Shown here: positions 54,582 through 62,857 of the stretch, piece after piece
How positions within the stretch are numbered: the first letter of the stretch is position 1
Layout: every line of letters begins with the position of its first letter
NCBI GenBank assembly: GCA_003096535.1
Contig: QEKJ01000006.1
Coordinates: forward strand, 1-64,000
Length of the DNA stretch: 64,000 nt
Source: Agathobaculum butyriciproducens
GTDB taxonomy: Bacteria; Bacillota; Clostridia; Oscillospirales; Butyricicoccaceae
Direction: 5' to 3'
The notes under the pieces: generated by a model
The model's database searches: none
The model's input: only the letters and a program-made list of their open reading frames with translations
What the model was told of the DNA's origin: nothing
Translations under genes and position numbers: made by a program

Positions 54582-55496
54582 TTATTTTACGATGCGCACC
54601 TCGCACTCCAGCTCCACGCCGAACTGCTCACGCACCCTGTTCTGCACCAGTTCGATCAGACGCAGCATGTCATCGCATGTTGCACCGCCGCGGTTGATGA
54701 GAAATCCTGCGTGTTTTTCCGAAACCTGTGCCGCGCCGACGCTCGTGCCCTTGAGACCGGCCTGCTCGATAAGCTGGCCCGCAAAGTGTCCCACGGGCCG
54801 CTTAAATGTCGAGCCTGCCGACGGGAAATTGAGCGGCTGTTTGTCGCGTCTGCGCTGCGCGAAATCGTTCATCTTATCCAGAATCGCCGCCGAATCGCCG
54901 TTCTGCAGCTGCATGGTCGAACGGAGCACCGTCCAGTCCGGATGCTTGCGGAACACGCTCGTGCGGTAGTCGAAGCCGTGCTCATCGCCCTTGAGGGTAC
55001 AAATATTGCCTTCGCCGTCCACGAACTCGGTCTCCTGCACAATACCGGCCATCGTGCCGTCATACGCACCCGCATTCATGTAAACCGCGCCGCCCAGACT
55101 GCCCGGAATGCCGCCGGCGAACTCGGCTCCGGTCAGACCGGAACGCTGTGCGCGGCGGGCAATGCGGCTGAGCAGCGCGCCCGCCTCGGCAGAGACGGTG
55201 TTATCCTCGTTTACGCGGACTTCATCCAGCTCGGATGTGCAAACAACCGCACCGCGGATGCCCGCATCGGCCACCAGCATGTTGGAGCCGTTGCCGAGCA
55301 GCAGGAACGGAATATTGCGCTCGCGCAGTACGGCAAGTGCCGCGGTCAGTTCCCTGCGGGTCTTCGGCTGCACGAACAGGTCCGCCGGTCCGCCGATGGC
55401 GAACGTAGTATGGCGGCGCATGAGTTCGTTTTCTGCAATATCTATTTCAGGTGCGGCCTCTCGCAATGCCGCGATGCAATCCTTAATATGCTCCAT
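54582..55496 (-). CDS. murB: UDP-N-acetylenolpyruvoylglucosamine reductase
   Basis: 304 residues. This FAD enzyme makes UDP-MurNAc in peptidoglycan synthesis. RRHTTFAIGGPADLFVQP at residue 28 and FLLLGNGSNMLVADAGIRGAV at 70 are the FAD-binding motifs, GIPGSLGGAVYMNAGAY contains the catalytic Tyr-type region, and SAGSTFKRP holds the Ser of the type II MurB. First gene of the operon, with promoter at 55653-55681 and a leader of about 150 bases. Confidence 0.97.
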   Translation of the reverse strand: MEHIKDCIAALREAAPEIDIAENELMRRHTTFAIGGPADLFVQPKTRRELTAALAVLRERNIPFLLLGNGSNMLVADAGIRGAVVCTSELDEVRVNEDNTVSAEAGALLSRIARRAQRSGLTGAEFAGGIPGSLGGAVYMNAGAYDGTMAGIVQETEFVDGEGNICTLKGDEHGFDYRTSVFRKHPDWTVLRSTMQLQNGDSAAILDKMNDFAQRRRDKQPLNFPSAGSTFKRPVGHFAGQLIEQAGLKGTSVGAAQVSEKHAGFLINRGGATCDDMLRLIELVQNRVREQFGVELECEVRIVK

Positions 55497-55652
55497 AAGG
55501 CGTTTAATCCTCCAAAAAATCTATATAAAAAAGTTTAAGTAGTATACCCTCGGAATTCCGGCCGCGTCATGCGGCGGTGCATCGAAGGTCCGGCACCGGG
55601 AGCAGGCTCCAGTTTGTCCTGCCGTGCCGTTTTGTTTTTTGCTTTACTGTTT

Positions 55653-55681
55653 ATTATAGCAAATACAAATGGGATAAGCAA
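55653..55681 (-). promoter_or_regulatory. Promoter of the murB operon
   Basis: Read leftward: TTGCTT, 17-base spacer, TATAAT. It should drive murB-rapZ-whiA-dnaE. Confidence 0.75.
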
Positions 55682-55741
55682 TCAGTCCAAGCGGGTTTCC
55701 GCAGATTTTTTCGGTTAAAAATCGGATTTTTCTCTATTCGG

Positions 55742-55943
55742 CACCGGCTGAGCGGGGCACTCGAACTGCCGCTGGCGGGTTCGCCCTATCCGGGCGGCAG
55801 CTTTTTTCAGCACCGGCTGACTGGGGCACGCGAACTGCGTCAGCGTGTTCGCCCTATCCGGGCGGCTCCTTTTCTTCACCGGCTGAGCGGGGTACTCGAA
55901 CTGCCACTGGCGGGTTCGCCCCTAACGGGCGGGAAGTTTTTCG
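55742..55943 (+). repeat. Tandem terminator-like repeat units (block B)
   Basis: Three units of about 67 bases (55742, 55810, 55877) of the type CACCGGCTGAGCGGGGCACT, then CGAACTGCC...GGCGGGTTCG, then GCCC-loop-GGGC and a T-run. They match block A at 21952-22085. Unit 2 of B is closest to unit 1 of A (both have TGCG...GCGTGTTCG), the others to unit 2 of A. Confidence 0.8.
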
Positions 55944-56010
55944 CTGAACTTCAGCGAGGGGATTCGCCGTCTGCGGACGGCGGGAACGTTGCGGCGCCCG
56001 CCGCGGGGGC

Positions 56011-56047
56011 AAAAAGGAAGGGACACCTGCGGTTTCCCTTCCTCTTT
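56011..56047 (+). repeat. Left flanking hairpin of palindrome B
   Basis: AAAAAGGAAGGGA pairs with TCCCTTCCTCTTT (one G-T type difference) around the loop CACCTGCGGTT. The stem matches the right hairpin of copy A; the loop matches the left hairpin of copy A. Confidence 0.8.
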
Positions 56048-56072
56048 GAACTCCTACCTTTCCCTTGCTTCC

Positions 56073-56502
56073 TAATCTGGCGCAGATTACCTACATGTGA
56101 CCGCTCCGAAAAGGAGTACGGCAGTCGGGTTACCGCAGCGTGTCTTTCTCCGCCTTTTCGCAGTTCACAGACAGCGTACTGCTACACATACGGGCTACTC
56201 TGCGCAGGCGCGGCATAACCGTGCCGCGCAATTCGTGAGCGCGTTATAATAGACAGGGTCTGCGAGAATAAATTGTACCAAACGTCTAAATTCGCAGGTG
56301 CCGTGCGTTACAACGTGCCAAAGAGTTGCGCGGCACTGCTATGCCGCGCCTGCGCAGGCTCTCCGGCCTGTGTAGCAGAACGGTATCTGGCACTGCGTAT
56401 AGGTTTCGGCATGGGAGCACACTGTGCTCCCCTACGGTAGAAAAAATCCTCTGCCGTTCCCTTTTTCGCAGCGGTCACATGTCGGCAATCTGCGCCAGAC
56501 TA
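56073..56502. repeat. Large palindromic repeat, copy B
   Basis: A 430-bp imperfect palindrome with ends TAATCTGGCGCAGATT and AATCTGCGCCAGACTA. The inner blocks match copy A in order and orientation: GACCGCTCCG, ACGGCAGTCGGGTTAC, GCGTACTGCTACACATACGGGC, GACAGGGTCTGCGAGAATAAA, GTGTAGCAGAACGGTATCTG. Copy B carries an extra GGGAGCACACTGTGCTCCC hairpin at 56413-56431. No gene inside. Confidence 0.85.
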
Positions 56503-56525
56503 TCCAAGGGAAAGGGGTGATCCAC

Positions 56526-56558
56526 AAGAGGGTGGAAACCGCAGGTGTCTACCCTCTT
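56526..56558 (+). repeat. Right flanking hairpin of palindrome B
   Basis: AAGAGGGTGGA pairs with TCTACCCTCTT (one G-T) around the loop AACCGCAGGTG. The stem is that of the left hairpin of copy A, the loop that of the right hairpin of copy A. A second TCTACCCTCTTGTGCCCCTG follows at about 56588. Confidence 0.8.
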
Positions 56559-56710
56559 GTGCGCCCGCGCGGCGTCAGCGCAGATGTCTACCCTCTTGTG
56601 CCCCTGCCGGGCAGGCAAGATTTCCTCGCTTCGCAAGCGACACTCTGCCATTCTGCACCTGAACGCAAAAGAGGAACACTGCTGCCTCGCAGTGTCCCTC
56701 TTTGCGCATA

Positions 56711-58057
56711 TTACTGGTTTTTGTTTTCCTGATTTTTCTGCTGTGCCGCACGGCGGCGCTCTTTTGCGCTCACCGGAGGCATAGTCTCCTGCGCTTCAAC
56801 GAACGCGTGTGTCTCCGGGTCGATGCGCTTATGCCCGCGATAGTCGTTCGTATCCACGGACAGACCGCGCTTTTTCAGCAGATGATTGATCTTCTCGGTC
56901 AACATGCTGTACAGCACGGCAAACAGCGGCACGCCGACCACCATGCCCGCGAAGCCCATCACGCCGCCGAACAGCAGAATGGCGAACATGACCCAGAAGC
57001 TCGACAGTCCGGTGGCGTTGCCGAGGATTTTCGGTCCGAGGATATTGCCGTCAAACTGCTGCAGCAGCAGCACAAAAATGACGAAATACAGCGCCTGCAC
57101 CGGACTGATGACCATGATCAGAATGGTGCTCGGAATCGCACCGATGAACGGCCCGAAAAACGGGATGATATTGGTCACGCCGATGATAACCGCAATCAGG
57201 AGCGCGTACGATGTCGGCATGGTCATCCAGCCGAACGAGATCATAAGACGCATACCGATAAAGCACAGCACGCCGATGATCGACGAGTCCATCAGTTTGC
57301 CGGTGATGAAGCCTCCGAACACGCGGTGGATATGCGCCACACGCGCCATGATGGCATTCGCCTTTTCAACCGCGAAAAGGCTGTACGTCATCTTTTTCGC
57401 CTGTGCACAGAAGGTGTCCTTGCTGTTGAGAATGTACAGCGCGATAATGACACCGATCAGCAGATTCATCAGCACGTTTACGGTCGTAACAACGCCGCTC
57501 ATCATGTTGCCGAGCTGCGGCAGCAGGTCATTCTGCGCCCAATTCATTATCTGTGCGGAGAACTGATCGTACAGGCGCATGAAGCTGTGCTCAATTTCCG
57601 GGTTGTTGTGCAGCAGCGACGCCACCCAGCCGGATATCTCGTTCATATACAGGTCCATCGAGTCTACCAGCGAGGTGATACTCGTGACCAGTTGCGGCAG
57701 CACCATCCACAGCAGCACGCCTACAACCGCCAGACCGAAGGCCAGCGTCAGCGCACTGCACAAACCCTTGGCAAGCCGTGTGCCGTTTTTAAATTTATGC
57801 GACATCGGCGGCTGCAGATTGCGGTACAGCATGTTGAACACCGGCATGAGCAGGTACGCCATCACAAAGCCGTAGATAAACGGGCTGAGGATGCTGAAAA
57901 ATTTCTTGATTACGCCCCAGATTATTGTCATGCGGAACAGCACGAACACGACCAGTACGCAGGCTACAATGACACCTAACGCAGTCAGCCCCCACTCAAT
58001 ATAGTGCGGCTGCAGGTCAAGCCGGGACTTTTTTTCCTGATTGGGATCTTCCAACAA
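56711..58057 (-). CDS. AI-2E/PerM-family membrane permease
   Basis: 448 residues. Two adjacent TTG codons (58057, 58054) follow AAGGAG; the second has better spacing. Seven or eight membrane segments: an N-terminal pair, a helical outside domain (about 130-210), then FGGFITGKLMDSSIIGVLCFIG and IGVTNIIPFFGPFIGAIPSTIL, both hallmarks of the family. Members export or import varied substrates (AI-2 in TqsA, Na+/H+ in others); the substrate is not known here. The C-terminal tail is charged and cytoplasmic. Confidence 0.9.
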   Translation of the reverse strand: MLEDPNQEKKSRLDLQPHYIEWGLTALGVIVACVLVVFVLFRMTIIWGVIKKFFSILSPFIYGFVMAYLLMPVFNMLYRNLQPPMSHKFKNGTRLAKGLCSALTLAFGLAVVGVLLWMVLPQLVTSITSLVDSMDLYMNEISGWVASLLHNNPEIEHSFMRLYDQFSAQIMNWAQNDLLPQLGNMMSGVVTTVNVLMNLLIGVIIALYILNSKDTFCAQAKKMTYSLFAVEKANAIMARVAHIHRVFGGFITGKLMDSSIIGVLCFIGMRLMISFGWMTMPTSYALLIAVIIGVTNIIPFFGPFIGAIPSTILIMVISPVQALYFVIFVLLLQQFDGNILGPKILGNATGLSSFWVMFAILLFGGVMGFAGMVVGVPLFAVLYSMLTEKINHLLKKRGLSVDTNDYRGHKRIDPETHAFVEAQETMPPVSAKERRRAAQQKNQENKNQ

Positions 58058-58108
58058 TAAACTCCTTCCTGTTAGCTGTCAGAGAATGAAAATGAAGATT
58101 GAATACGC

Positions 58109-58414
58109 TTAGTCCTCATCCTCATCAAAGAACACGCGCCACAGCAGGTACAGCCACGTTGCGGCAAACGCTGCGAAGATGATCGCGCGGAACTTCTTGA
58201 AGAATTTAGAGAAGCAGGTGCCCAGCCACAGACCGAACGACAGCAGGCAGGTCTCGTAGATGAAGAACTCGATGAGCGAGAAGCCGCGGATCTTTTCGGT
58301 CGTGGTGTTCATAAAGCGTCCTGCCTGATCGCAAGCGTTTCCTGCGGTGTGCAGCATCTGCTCGGCACGGCTGCGCAGTGCATCGCGGTCAATACTATCC
58401 AGATAGTTTTTCAT
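58109..58414 (-). CDS. Small membrane protein of unknown function
   Basis: 101 residues. An N-terminal amphipathic stretch (about 1-40) is followed by two membrane segments (about 47-67 and 73-92) and an acidic end FFDEDED. Its ATG overlaps the exonuclease stop codon (CTATGA), so it is coupled to the exonuclease gene. I recognise no family. Conserved synteny in related genomes would be the main hint to its role. Confidence 0.75.
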   Translation of the reverse strand: MKNYLDSIDRDALRSRAEQMLHTAGNACDQAGRFMNTTTEKIRGFSLIEFFIYETCLLSFGLWLGTCFSKFFKKFRAIIFAAFAATWLYLLWRVFFDEDED

Positions 58415-59079
58415 AGCTTGTTCTCTCCTTTTCGTTTTACCGTATTACGCGGACGCGCTGTCCGCCTGTGCTCCCTGGGTTTGGGGGCCCCGGCGATGCT
58501 GCACGGCGTTTTCCCCATCGGGGAAATACGGCCGAGCCGCATGCCGATTTTTTCTGCCAGTGCGTCGGCGTCCGCGCTGCTCGTCCTGCGCAGAGCCGCC
58601 TGCAGGATCAGTCCCGCAGCCCGCGCATCCGACCCGGCCTCGTGGTGGTTCAGGTCGATGTGCAGCGCGGCGGATACCGTATCCAGTTTATGATTTTCCA
58701 GCTCAGGCCATACCCGCTTGGACACCTTTACCGTGCATAAGTACCGGCATTCGGGCATTTTCAGTCCGTAATGCGCCAGACAGCTGCAAAGCACATTCGT
58801 ATCGAACATAGCGTTGTGGCACACGATGACGCTGCCCTCCGCGATGTCGGCGAGCGGCTCCCACACCTCGGCGAACGACGGTGCGTCCGCGACCATCTTC
58901 TCCTTGATGTGGTTGACGCGGACATTGCCCCAGTGGAACTTGCCCACGCATTCCGGCGGACGGATGAGCGAGATTTTCTCATCTACCAGCTGATTATCCT
59001 CAAACACGCTTGCGCCGAGTGCGCACGCGCTCAGCGGCGAGGCGTTTCCGGTCTCGAAATCCAGTGCAAGATATCTCAT
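58411..59079 (-). CDS. DEDDh exonuclease (DNA polymerase III epsilon-like)
   Basis: 222 residues. The four acidic residues and His are in place: D and E in YLALDFETGN (residue 6-8), D in VCHNAMFDTNVL near 93, and H-x(4)-D in NHHEAGSDARAAG near 147. It resembles stand-alone DnaQ-type 3'-5' exonucleases. The C-terminal tail from about 185 is basic, rich in K/R/P and probably binds nucleic acid. It overlaps both neighbours by four bases. Confidence 0.9.
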   Translation of the reverse strand: MRYLALDFETGNASPLSACALGASVFEDNQLVDEKISLIRPPECVGKFHWGNVRVNHIKEKMVADAPSFAEVWEPLADIAEGSVIVCHNAMFDTNVLCSCLAHYGLKMPECRYLCTVKVSKRVWPELENHKLDTVSAALHIDLNHHEAGSDARAAGLILQAALRRTSSADADALAEKIGMRLGRISPMGKTPCSIAGAPKPREHRRTARPRNTVKRKGENKL

Positions 59080-59777
59080 TGCAGCGCCTCCCGTCCGGCC
59101 GCGTCTGCGCGTTCCTTCGCCGCGAGCAGCAGTCTGTACAGCGGCGCAAGCTGCCGCATGGTCTTCAGCATGAACGGAACAAACGTGCCGTCCAGCACCG
59201 GAGCAAAGTCCTCACTGTTTGTGTAATCCACGCCGATCTCCTTGCGGTTCAGCCAGTCCTGATATTCCGGCTTTGCGTCCGGGAATTTCGGGCGCTTGTA
59301 CATCTCGCCCGCAAGGTGCACCTGCGGACAGCTGTTCACCGCACGAAAGGCGTCAAGGAACAGCCTGTCTTCTGCGAGGATCATTTCGCGCAGCGCTTCC
59401 ATTTCGCCTCTGCCCCACGCGCCCCAGCAGCCGAATGCCCAGTATTCGGGATGCAGTTCAAAGTAGTATGCGGGAACGGATTCGCGTTCCCGTCGTGCTC
59501 TGCGGAAGAACAGCCACATGTTCGCCCGGTAGAGCGTTTTATCCTTGGTATATCGGGTATCGCGCCGCACGCGGGATACCATGCGGGACGGCACAGTGAC
59601 GAACTGCGGGTCGATCTTGACCATCTCCGGCGTCATTTCCGCGATCAGTTCGTGAAAGGGCCGGATGGATAACCGCTTGATCTCGTCCTTGTGTGCATCG
59701 TAAAATTCTTTGCTGTTTTGCAGACGATTCAGTTGCAGAAGATCCACGCCTTCTGCGGAAAAACCGTGAAATGCCAT
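59076..59777 (-). CDS. DUF2461 family protein
   Basis: 233 residues. FHGFSAEGVDLLQLNRLQNSKEFYDAHK at the start, then RRDTRYTKDKTLYRANMWLFF near residue 85 and YYFELHPEYWAFGCWGAW are hallmarks of DUF2461 (TIGR02453). The family is widespread, of unknown function, with a fold of a three-helix and beta-sheet form. It is the first of three overlapping genes with the exonuclease and the small membrane protein. Confidence 0.85.
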   Translation of the reverse strand: MAFHGFSAEGVDLLQLNRLQNSKEFYDAHKDEIKRLSIRPFHELIAEMTPEMVKIDPQFVTVPSRMVSRVRRDTRYTKDKTLYRANMWLFFRRARRERESVPAYYFELHPEYWAFGCWGAWGRGEMEALREMILAEDRLFLDAFRAVNSCPQVHLAGEMYKRPKFPDAKPEYQDWLNRKEIGVDYTNSEDFAPVLDGTFVPFMLKTMRQLAPLYRLLLAAKERADAAGREALQ

Positions 59778-59962
59778 TTGTGTTGTTAGCCACCTTTTTG
59801 TTTTTGACGATTGTAAATCGTCGTTCAGGCATAGAAATACCTAAGTATATTTTACCGCGTTTTTTCATTTTCTGCAACAGGAGTTTGACAGTTTTCCGTT
59901 CATAACACGTTAATCTCCCTGTGTATTTGTGCAATTTGTTGACCGCCGCTTGACAGAAAGGG

Positions 59963-59991
59963 TTGTTCCCTGCCGAAAATTCTGGTATACT
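59963..59991 (+). promoter_or_regulatory. Promoter of pyrE
   Basis: TTGTTC, 17-base spacer, TATACT, 37 bases before the start. A better -35 (TTGACA at 59950) has too long a spacer. No PyrR-type attenuator is visible in the short leader. Confidence 0.5.
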
Positions 59992-60028
59992 GAGGATAAG
60001 TATATTGATAGAAAAAGGTGGAACGATC

Positions 60029-60691
60029 ATGCTTACTGCTGCTAAAAAGGAATTTATCGAATTTATGATGAGTGCCGACGTACTGCGCTTCGGCGATTTT
60101 ACAACCAAATCCGGCCGAAAGACCCCGTATTTCGTCAACACCGGCAACTACAAGACCGGTCTGCAGAACTCCCGTCTGGGTGAGTTTTACGCAGCTCTGG
60201 TCAAGGAGACCGTCGGCGATCAGTTCGACGCAATGTTCGGTCCGGCGTACAAGGGCATCCCGCTTGCTACCTCGGTTTCCGGTGCGCTGGCCCGCAATTA
60301 CGGCATCGACAAGCCGTTCTTCTTCAACCGCAAGGAGGCGAAGGACCACGGCGAAGGCGGCAATATCGTCGGCTACAAGCCGCAGGACGGCGACCGCGTG
60401 ATCATCATCGAGGATGTAATCACCGCAGGCACCGCTATCCGCGAGACCATGCCGGTGCTGCAGGCCTGCGCAGATGTGAAGGTTACCGATATGTTCATTT
60501 CGGTAAACCGCTGTGAGGTCGGCCAGAACCCAGGCAAGACCGCTGTTATGGAGGTCGGCGAGGAGTTCGGCATCAAGGTGCACGCACTTGTCACCGTGCA
60601 GGATATCCGCGAGTATCTTGCGGATAAGGAGGAGTATGCTCATCTGCTGCCGCTGATGGATGCTTATATGAAGCAGTATTGCGTATTTTAA
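60029..60691 (+). CDS. pyrE: Orotate phosphoribosyltransferase
   Basis: 220 residues from ATG 60029 after AAAGGTGG. It joins orotate to PRPP in UMP synthesis. The PRPP motif is DRVIIIEDVITAGTAIRE near residue 125, and FFFNRKEAKDHGEGG is the flexible loop with catalytic Lys. The protein is of normal length. It is alone here, away from other pyr genes. Codon bias indicates high expression. Confidence 0.97.
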   Translation: MLTAAKKEFIEFMMSADVLRFGDFTTKSGRKTPYFVNTGNYKTGLQNSRLGEFYAALVKETVGDQFDAMFGPAYKGIPLATSVSGALARNYGIDKPFFFNRKEAKDHGEGGNIVGYKPQDGDRVIIIEDVITAGTAIRETMPVLQACADVKVTDMFISVNRCEVGQNPGKTAVMEVGEEFGIKVHALVTVQDIREYLADKEEYAHLLPLMDAYMKQYCVF

Positions 60692-60714
60692 CTATCGCGG
60701 CACAATCGCATAAG

Positions 60715-60746
60715 AAAAAAGAACGCTCGATGGAGCGTTCTTTTTG
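60715..60746 (+). terminator. Terminator of pyrE
   Basis: AAAAAGAACGCTC pairs perfectly with GAGCGTTCTTTTT around a 4-base loop. A second hairpin, AAGCACCGCC/GGCGGTGCTT (60764-60790), follows and may serve the leftward aminotransferase gene. Confidence 0.92.
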
Positions 60747-60800
60747 TTTGCCTTTTTTCCACTAAGCACCGCCCATTTCGGGCGGTGCTTTCATTTTATC

Positions 60801-61982
60801 TCACTTTTCCGCCTGCAAAGTCTGCAAAAACTTACGCATCCTGCGGCAAGCCTCGCGCAGATGGTTCATCGAGTACGAATACGAAATACGCACATGACCC
60901 TCGCCGCTCTCGCCGAAGGCGCTGCCCGGAATGACCGCGACCTCCTGCTCGTGCAGCAGTCTCTCGCAGAATTCGTCACTCGACAGACCGGTGGACTCGA
61001 TCGACGGGAACATATAGAACGCGCCCTGCGGCTCAAAGCACTCAAGGCCCATGGAACGCAGCTCGCCGAGCAGGTAGCGGCGGCGCAGGTCATACTGCTC
61101 GCGCATGCGCTCGATGTCGTCCTCACCGGTGCGGATAGCCTCAATGCCCGCGAACTGCGCGGTCGTCGGCGCGGACATAATACCGAACTGATGAATCTTG
61201 CAGATGTGGCGCATCAGCTCCTTCGGACCCATTGCCCAGCCGAGACGCCAACCGGTCATCGCATAGGACTTGGAGAAACCGTCCACAACAATGGTGCGCT
61301 CCTTCATGCCGTCCAGCTCCGCAAAGCAGACGTGGCGATCCGGGCCGTAGGTCAGGCTGTTGTAAATCTCATCCGACAGCACGATGATATTCGTGTCCTT
61401 GATAACCGTCGCAATCGCCTGCAGCTCATCGCGCGTCATGATCGCGCCGGTCGGGTTGTTCGGGTACGGCAGGATGAGCAGCTTGGTGCGCGGCGTAATA
61501 GCGGCGCGCAGACTGTCCGCCGTCAGCTTGAACTGGTCCTCCGCGCGGGTCGGCAGCGGCACCGGAACACCGCCTGCCATCTGCGTCAGCGGCTTGTAGC
61601 ATACAAAACTCGGCTCCGGAATGAGCACCTCGTCACCCACGTTGACAATCGCACGGATGGTGTTGTCGATCGCCTCAGAGCCGCCGACCGTCACAAGGAT
61701 CTCCTTGTCCGCATCGTAGCACAGGCGGTACTTGCGGCGCACGAGCGCGGCAATCTGATTGCGCAGCTCGGCAAGACCCCAGTTGGAGGTATAGAAGGTC
61801 TGTCCTTTTTCCAGAGACTGAATGCCGGCGCGGCGAATCTGCCACGGCGTTTCAAAATCCGGCTCGCCCACACCGAGCGAGATCGCGTGCGGCATTTTAG
61901 CCGCCAGTTCAAAAAAGCGGCGAATGCCGGAAGGCTGTACCTCTTTTACACGCGCAGAGAGAATCTGCTCGTAGTTCACCAT
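60801..61982 (-). CDS. Class I/II aminotransferase
   Basis: 393 residues. The PLP-binding Lys is in VVDGFSKSYAMTGWRLGWAMG near residue 237; LILPYPNNPTGAIM near 170 and the N-terminal ISLGVGEPDFETPW are typical of AspC/PatA-like fold I enzymes. The RISYSYSMNHLREA ending carries the substrate-carboxylate Arg. It follows an Lrp gene with a 7-base overlap. Substrate is probably an aromatic amino acid, alanine or aspartate; the Lrp partner suggests regulation by an amino acid. Confidence 0.93.
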   Translation of the reverse strand: MVNYEQILSARVKEVQPSGIRRFFELAAKMPHAISLGVGEPDFETPWQIRRAGIQSLEKGQTFYTSNWGLAELRNQIAALVRRKYRLCYDADKEILVTVGGSEAIDNTIRAIVNVGDEVLIPEPSFVCYKPLTQMAGGVPVPLPTRAEDQFKLTADSLRAAITPRTKLLILPYPNNPTGAIMTRDELQAIATVIKDTNIIVLSDEIYNSLTYGPDRHVCFAELDGMKERTIVVDGFSKSYAMTGWRLGWAMGPKELMRHICKIHQFGIMSAPTTAQFAGIEAIRTGEDDIERMREQYDLRRRYLLGELRSMGLECFEPQGAFYMFPSIESTGLSSDEFCERLLHEQEVAVIPGSAFGESGEGHVRISYSYSMNHLREACRRMRKFLQTLQAEK

Positions 61983-62464
61983 GCCATGACCTCTCTCTTA
62001 TCGCTGTCTGCCGGGTCAAATTCCACACTGTTGTCCTTGTATTTTTTGAGGATGAAATGCGTACCGGTGGACAGCACGTTCTCCATCGGCGCCAGCTGCT
62101 CGGAGACAAAGCGGGCAACCTCGCGCATGGTGCGTCCCTTGATGATAACGGTCAGATCGAAGCCGCCGCTCATCAGATACACGCTCTCCACCTGATGGTG
62201 CGAATAGATCTGACGGGCGATCTCATCAAAGCCCATACCCTTCTGCGGGGTGATCTTGACCTCGATCAGCGCGGTTACGCTCTCCTTGGATGTTTTATCC
62301 CAATCGACCACGGTCTTGTAGCCGAGGATCGTCGAATTCTTCTCGTAGGCCTTGATCGCGGCAGCAACGTCCTCTTCGCTTTCGCCGAGCATCGCGGCCA
62401 GCTGTGCCGGAGTCAGGCGGGCATCCTGCGCCAGCAGATCAAGCAGCTTTTCAGGGTTTTTCAT
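61976..62464 (-). CDS. Lrp/AsnC-family regulator
   Basis: 162 residues. An N-terminal helix-turn-helix (LLDLLAQDARLTPAQLAAMLG) precedes a RAM ligand-binding domain with VTALIEVKITPQKGMGFDEIA and VYLMSGGFDLTVIIKGRTM. Members bind amino acids and form octamers. Its position and overlap with the aminotransferase point to autoregulation and control of that gene. Confidence 0.93.
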   Translation of the reverse strand: MKNPEKLLDLLAQDARLTPAQLAAMLGESEEDVAAAIKAYEKNSTILGYKTVVDWDKTSKESVTALIEVKITPQKGMGFDEIARQIYSHHQVESVYLMSGGFDLTVIIKGRTMREVARFVSEQLAPMENVLSTGTHFILKKYKDNSVEFDPADSDKREVMAW

Positions 62465-62562
62465 AATAAATGACCTCCCTTTTTCGTTTTTTAAGAATTA
62501 CTTTATTATAGCACTGCGGTGCAGTTCTGTCTATGCTTGGAGCAGAAATTTTGCGGCTGCGG

Positions 62563-62802
62563 AATGGAGAATTGAAAATGGAGGATGGAGAATGAACGTG
62601 ATTGGCAATCGGTGTACCGCACAAACGAATTTTCACGAACTGCATCGCAGGAGCGAACATTATTCGCCCACACCCATTTAACGGCAATGCGGGCGCACAC
62701 TGTGCGCCCTACGGGATAACCGATGCCGATGAATTGCCCAATCCATTCACACAAATGAAACCATCGAGTTAATTCTCCATTTTCTATTCTCAATTCTCCA
62801 TT
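62563..62802. repeat. 240-bp element with inverted GGAGAATT-type ends
   Basis: Left end AATGGAGAATTGAAAATGG (62563-62594 in full) and right end (62771-62802; ending TCAATTCTCCATT) are near-perfect inverted copies over about 31 bases. Inside lies GGGCGCACactGTGCGCCC (62691-62709) followed by TACGGG. A related half-element, ATTCTCAATTTTCCATTCTC, precedes ssrA at 11525-11549. There is no ORF of interest. Confidence 0.75.
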
Positions 62803-62811
62803 ACTCAGCAA

Positions 62812-62844
62812 AAAAGAAGTCCGAAAAACTTTCGGACTTCTTTT
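62812..62844. terminator. Terminator of ilvD
   Basis: AAAAGAAGTCCGAAA pairs perfectly with TTTCGGACTTCTTTT around three bases, 13 bases past the ilvD stop. Confidence 0.92.
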
Positions 62845-62857
62845 CATTACGCCAAAA

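Noticed and set aside
55742-55943. Possible CRISPR array in the 67-bp tandem units
   Set aside because: Units are similar over their whole length with no unique spacers of constant size, contain two hairpins and T-runs, and no cas gene is nearby.
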